A stretch of 64,000 nucleotides of DNA from Pectobacterium actinidiae. Its GTDB lineage: Bacteria > Pseudomonadota > Gammaproteobacteria > Enterobacterales > Enterobacteriaceae. The position numbers were made by a program, and so were the translations under genes. Shown one piece after another: positions 60,333-64,000 of the stretch. The first letter of the stretch is position 1. Every line of letters starts with the position of its first letter. The DNA lies in NCBI RefSeq assembly GCF_000803315.1, contig NZ_JRMH01000001.1:2790001-2854000 (forward strand), written 5' to 3'. The notes under the pieces were generated by a model. It was given only the letters and a program-made list of their open reading frames with translations. It had not been told where the DNA came from and ran no database searches.

Positions 60333-62303
60333 GTGGCAAACAGTACAGGATTACAGTTCACCGTAAAGGTCGGCGCGTTGGAGGCAGGCACCTTTGCGGT
60401 GGTGGATTTCAGGCTGGATGAAGGGCTGAATCGGCCTTTCAGCCTGTCGCTGAGTCTGGCGAGCGCGTTGCCGGATGTGGATTTCGGCGCGGTGCTGGAC
60501 CAGCCGTGCGAGCTGATGATTTGGTACGAGGGCGAACTGAAACGTCGGGTCAGCGGGATTATCAGTGGCTTCACACAGGGTGACACCGGTTTTCGGCGCA
60601 CGCGCTATCAGATAGAAGTCCGTCCGGCGCTGTGGCGACTGGGGCTGCGCACCAATGCCCGTATTTTTCAGGCACAGAAACCGGACGCGATTATTGGTGC
60701 GCTGCTGGAAGAAGCGGGCATTACCGATTACGCCTTTGCACTACGCAACGAGCACGCGGTGCGGGAATACTGCGTACAGTATCGGGAAAGTGATTTGGCG
60801 TTTATCACCCGTCTGGCGGCGGAAGAGGGAATGTATTTCTTCCACGAATACGAAGAGGGTAAACACCGCGTGGTATTTGCCGATGATGCGGGCGCGCTAA
60901 CCAAAGGCCCCGAGCTGTTCTTCAACCTCGCCAATCAGGGATTAAGTGAGGGCGACTATGTCCGGCGCTTCCACTACGCGGAGCGGGTGAGTACCTCGGA
61001 CGTGGAGTTGAAGGATTACAGCTTCAAGACACCGGCTTACGGGCTGTCACACAAGAAGATGAGCGGCGAGCTGGCGCACCAGCGAGAAAGCTATCAGCAC
61101 TACGACTATCCGGGGCGCTATAAGCAAGACCCGAGCGGCAAGGCGTTCAGCGGTTACCGGCTGGATGCGCTGCGTTCAGGGGCGGTGACAAGCGAAGGGG
61201 AATCCAACTGCGCAGGGCTGATGCCGGGCAATACCTTTACTCTGACGGAGCACCCGAATGCGACGCTGAATGCGGTATGGCAGACGGTGAGCGTGACGCA
61301 CGTCGGGCAGCAGCCGCAGGCGCTGGAAGAGGAAAGCGGCGGCGAACCGACCACCATGAGCAACAGCTTCACGGTGGTGAAAGGCACGACGACGTGGCGT
61401 GCCGCGATGCCGTACAAACCGATGGTGGACGGCCCGCAAATCGCCACCGTCGTCGGCCCGACGGGGGAAGAAATTTACTGTGACCAGTACGGTCGGGTGA
61501 AACTGCAATTCCCGTGGGATCGCTACGGTGCGAGCAACGACCAGAGCTCGTGCTGGGTGCGCGTCAGCCAGGGCTGGGCGGGCGGCCAGTACGGCATGAT
61601 CGCCATTCCGCGTATCGGCCATGAAGTGATTGTCAGTTTCCTTGAAGGCGATCCGGATCAGCCGATTGTGACCGGGCGTACTTTTCACGTCACCAATCCG
61701 TCCCCCTATCCGCTGCCCGCTAACAAAACGCGTACCACGCTTCGCTCCCAAACCCATAAAGGCAAAGGATTTAACGAACTCAGCTTTGAGGATGCGACCG
61801 ACAACGAAGAGATCTTCCTCCACGCCCAGAAAAATATGGCAGTGCGGGTGCTCAATTCCAAAGATGAGCGCGTGGACTATAACCGCACAACAAGCATCGG
61901 ACATGATGAAGAACTGGTGGTCGCCAACGATCGTAAAGTCACGGTAGAAGGCAATCAGGATCACAAAACCACAGGCAACCATTTATCGCTGACCGAAGGC
62001 GATCGGGGCATACAGGTTAAGGGCGATCTGACGCAGAAAATCAGCGGCGTATTCAGCGTAGACAGCAACGGCGATCTGACGCTGCAAAGCGGCAGCAAAT
62101 TAACGCTCAGGGTTGGGGGCAGCTTTGTGGTTATCCACTCCGGTGGGGTCGACATCAAAGGGCCGGCCATCAATCTGAACTCAGGTGGCAGCCCCGGCGA
62201 TGTGGCACTCCCTGCCGATCCGGCGATATTGAAAGCGGCTGCTGCCGCAGGGACGCTGTTTGTGGCGCACTGCCCGGCAAAGGAGAAAGAAAACCGTGAG
62301 TGA
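60333..62303 (+). CDS. vgrG: type VI secretion spike protein VgrG
   Basis: 656 residues from a GTG (60333) with AAGGAG 8 nt upstream. Contains the gp27/gp44-like head (ADVEGAL-type: [21 protein letters not shown]), the gp5 OB-fold ([51 protein letters not shown]) and the DUF2345-like beta-helix tip ([19 protein letters not shown]). No extra effector domain at the C-terminus, so cargo must load by an adaptor. GC content looks higher than in the flanking genes. The stop overlaps the next gene by 8 nt. Confidence 0.97.
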   Translation: MANSTGLQFTVKVGALEAGTFAVVDFRLDEGLNRPFSLSLSLASALPDVDFGAVLDQPCELMIWYEGELKRRVSGIISGFTQGDTGFRRTRYQIEVRPALWRLGLRTNARIFQAQKPDAIIGALLEEAGITDYAFALRNEHAVREYCVQYRESDLAFITRLAAEEGMYFFHEYEEGKHRVVFADDAGALTKGPELFFNLANQGLSEGDYVRRFHYAERVSTSDVELKDYSFKTPAYGLSHKKMSGELAHQRESYQHYDYPGRYKQDPSGKAFSGYRLDALRSGAVTSEGESNCAGLMPGNTFTLTEHPNATLNAVWQTVSVTHVGQQPQALEEESGGEPTTMSNSFTVVKGTTTWRAAMPYKPMVDGPQIATVVGPTGEEIYCDQYGRVKLQFPWDRYGASNDQSSCWVRVSQGWAGGQYGMIAIPRIGHEVIVSFLEGDPDQPIVTGRTFHVTNPSPYPLPANKTRTTLRSQTHKGKGFNELSFEDATDNEEIFLHAQKNMAVRVLNSKDERVDYNRTTSIGHDEELVVANDRKVTVEGNQDHKTTGNHLSLTEGDRGIQVKGDLTQKISGVFSVDSNGDLTLQSGSKLTLRVGGSFVVIHSGGVDIKGPAINLNSGGSPGDVALPADPAILKAAAAAGTLFVAHCPAKEKENRE

Positions 62304-63192
62304 GACTGTGCAATATGCCGTTATAGATGGCTCAATTGAAGAAGGACTACTGGATTTTTTGGCTGAACACGACCCGCCGCATTGTTGCTTATATGCAGAG
62401 CCCTTACAGCAGGAGTTAGTCCCGCTGGCTCCCTATTTAGTTGAAGTCACGCATGAGGTTTCATCCTGGCTGGTGAATAAAACCTCGGCGTGGGGGATCT
62501 ATCTATTTACGTCGGTGAGCATGAAGGATTTACGCCACCATCTACGTAAATATTTACAGGTTCTTTTGCCCTCAGAAGATAAACCCGTGTTTTTCCGCTT
62601 TTACGATCCGCGAAATATCTGGAACTTATGCCATGTTCTGAGTGAATGGGAATTGCATTGTTTTATGGGACCGATTGAAAAGATGATGACGGTCCATAAT
62701 AGAACCATTCGGGAAGAACATTTTCAGCCCATCCGAGCCCAGTTTCCGCCAACGGCTAAAAGCCGAATGAAATTGTTCAGAATCAGCCAGCCACAGCTTG
62801 ATTTACTGAATCAGTATGCAGAAGTGAAATACATTGAGGGGTTAGCGGCTAAGACGATTACTCAGTACGCAGAAAAAATACAACATAGTGCACCGTATGT
62901 TCCCGAATGGAAAATGAGCCAGACGGAGGACATTTATAACGGCTTAAAAGATAGCCCTGAGCGCTTAACAGTCAACGAGTCTGTGAGCGAGTGTTATCAT
63001 TTTTGTAAGGCAAAAGGTATTGAAGACGATCGCGCTATTCGCGGATTACTGCATTTATTGATAGAAAAAGAGATGTATTCAATAAAAAAACTCCCTGTGC
63101 TATGGCAGGACTTATTAAGTAATGAAAGCTTTCCCGCCCATTACCGGGTTGAACGCTTGCTTAAAGATACACTGGGATATATTCCCCGCTAA
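62296..63192 (+). CDS. DUF4123 (Tap/TEC-type) T6SS effector adaptor
   Basis: 298 residues from GTG at 62296, inside the last codons of vgrG, with AGGAG upstream. The N-terminal DUF4123 domain (about 1-140: [58 protein letters not shown]) binds VgrG tip and loads the cognate effector; the C-terminal half is alpha-helical. Its codon composition is more AT-rich than vgrG, as usual for cargo cassettes. The next gene should therefore be the cargo. Confidence 0.9.
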   Translation: MSETVQYAVIDGSIEEGLLDFLAEHDPPHCCLYAEPLQQELVPLAPYLVEVTHEVSSWLVNKTSAWGIYLFTSVSMKDLRHHLRKYLQVLLPSEDKPVFFRFYDPRNIWNLCHVLSEWELHCFMGPIEKMMTVHNRTIREEHFQPIRAQFPPTAKSRMKLFRISQPQLDLLNQYAEVKYIEGLAAKTITQYAEKIQHSAPYVPEWKMSQTEDIYNGLKDSPERLTVNESVSECYHFCKAKGIEDDRAIRGLLHLLIEKEMYSIKKLPVLWQDLLSNESFPAHYRVERLLKDTLGYIPR

Positions 63193-63203
63193 AGGAAAAG
63201 CGC

Positions 63204-64000
63204 ATGTCTGAAGGAAAAATCTCACTTGCAGCGGGCAATGCCTGCGCAACCTGTAATCATCCCGATCCCTGTACCTATGAAATAACACTTGATGCATTTG
63301 ATGAGAAAACCCATGTCTGGCCTGTTGAACAGAATATTCATCTCAAAGTCCTGGATGATGGAACCGGCAGTCAGGGAACGATAAAAATAGAAGGGAAGTG
63401 CGAGAAACCCACCTGCCCGCAGGCCACGCTGGAAAGTGGAAATGAGAAAATTGCGCTAAAGAATGGGGCACCAAACCCCATCACGCTCTATTACAAGAAA
63501 CCCGCAGATAGCGATCAGGCTGATTTGCCCGTCGATCCGATATGGTCCTATTTCAATCGTATTCACTTGCCTTCTGATGCCATTGCCGCCCCCCATCGTT
63601 ATCAGTTGATTACGCAGGGCTGCACGGGTAAAGCGAGTTATGCACAAATAGATGTTTATCCTGAAGTGGAGCTACGGGCTGTCATCGGTTTCAGCTATGA
63701 GCTAAGGGGAAAAGAACGCACCTGGAAAGAGCGGCGGGATGAACAGGCGGCTGCCAGAAAAAAGATGGAGAATACCCAGCCTAAAAATGGCAATAAACTG
63801 CGGAGTGGCTGGACATTGCAGACCGATCAGTTTCAAATCACGCAGGAGCAGAAGCTGAATATTGAGTATGGGCTGAAAATCGGCGGTACGGAATATTCGG
63901 CTAAGTTTGCCGAATTGACCCGTAATAAAGTCAAAACGGTCAAGACGCTGGAACAGATCGGCAAAGTGGAGCGGTTTTTATCGAATATCAACAAATATCT
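63204..64000 (+). CDS. T6SS cargo candidate of unknown function, N-terminal 265 residues (truncated by window edge)
   Basis: Begins at ATG 63204 after AAGGAAAAG and stays open to the window edge. No family is recognised. The N-terminus has a Cys-rich stretch (NACATCNHPDPC) and, at 63-68, CEKPTC; a beta-rich segment follows (about 25-180), then a Lys/Arg-rich helical part (KERRDEQAAARKKME). Directly downstream of a DUF4123 gene, where the cargo effector is normally encoded. The toxic domain and any immunity gene would lie to the right. Confidence 0.7.
   Translation, partial: MSEGKISLAAGNACATCNHPDPCTYEITLDAFDEKTHVWPVEQNIHLKVLDDGTGSQGTIKIEGKCEKPTCPQATLESGNEKIALKNGAPNPITLYYKKPADSDQADLPVDPIWSYFNRIHLPSDAIAAPHRYQLITQGCTGKASYAQIDVYPEVELRAVIGFSYELRGKERTWKERRDEQAAARKKMENTQPKNGNKLRSGWTLQTDQFQITQEQKLNIEYGLKIGGTEYSAKFAELTRNKVKTVKTLEQIGKVERFLSNINKY

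Noticed and set aside
61176..61982. 268-codon minus-strand frame inside vgrG
   Set aside because: Arises from high GC codon bias in vgrG; His/Arg/Ala-rich with no motif.

Overview
The window is a chromosomal segment from a gamma-proteobacterium of the order Enterobacterales, most likely Pectobacterium (soft-rot Pectobacteriaceae), with Dickeya as second guess. The reasons are flagellar and chemotaxis proteins that resemble the E. coli ones closely over full length, flhDC as master regulator, a single unbroken fli-flg-flh-che-mot block, a DosC-like globin diguanylate cyclase, and an hcp-vgrG-DUF4123 module. No rRNA, tRNA, insertion sequence, prophage or CRISPR array was seen.

Layout. (1) 1-7858, minus strand: a flagellin-modification island with a truncated DegT/DnrJ-type sugar aminotransferase and two giant multidomain glycosyltransferases, directly downstream of flagellin. 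(2) 8259-11642: fliC, then divergently fliD-fliS-fliT, with sigma-28 promoters facing both ways. (3) 11918-23371: fliE (minus), then fliFGHIJK and fliLMNOPQR (plus), encoding the basal body, C-ring and export apparatus. (4) 23741-33924, minus: flgKL and flgBCDEFGHIJ (rod, hook, rings, junction proteins); 34090-35639, plus: flgA and flgMN. (5) 35702-50526, minus: flhBAE, cheZYBR, tar, cheWA, motAB and flhDC. The tar receptor gene is split by a one-base frameshift in a C6 tract.

(6) 51322-56666: accessory genes made of an EamA-type permease, an intact chemoreceptor with its own sigma-28-like promoter, dsrB, a heme-globin diguanylate cyclase and a KTSC-domain mini-protein. (7) 57126-59177: a second, atypical flagellin carrying a ~210-residue foreign central domain between proline-rich hinges, followed by a small LuxR-type DNA-binding protein. 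(8) 59618-64000: a type VI secretion module (hcp, vgrG, DUF4123 adaptor, and a truncated cargo candidate of unknown function) preceded by a sigma-54-like promoter and four TGCGCA boxes.

How the parts fit: FlhDC starts the class II operons; FliA (gene not in this window) with FlgM then times the class III promoters, several of which can be read directly (fliC, fliD, flgK, flgM, tar, the accessory receptor). The filament protein is probably glycosylated by the adjacent island. The accessory side adds oxygen-responsive c-di-GMP synthesis, a possible alternative filament protein and contact-dependent competition.
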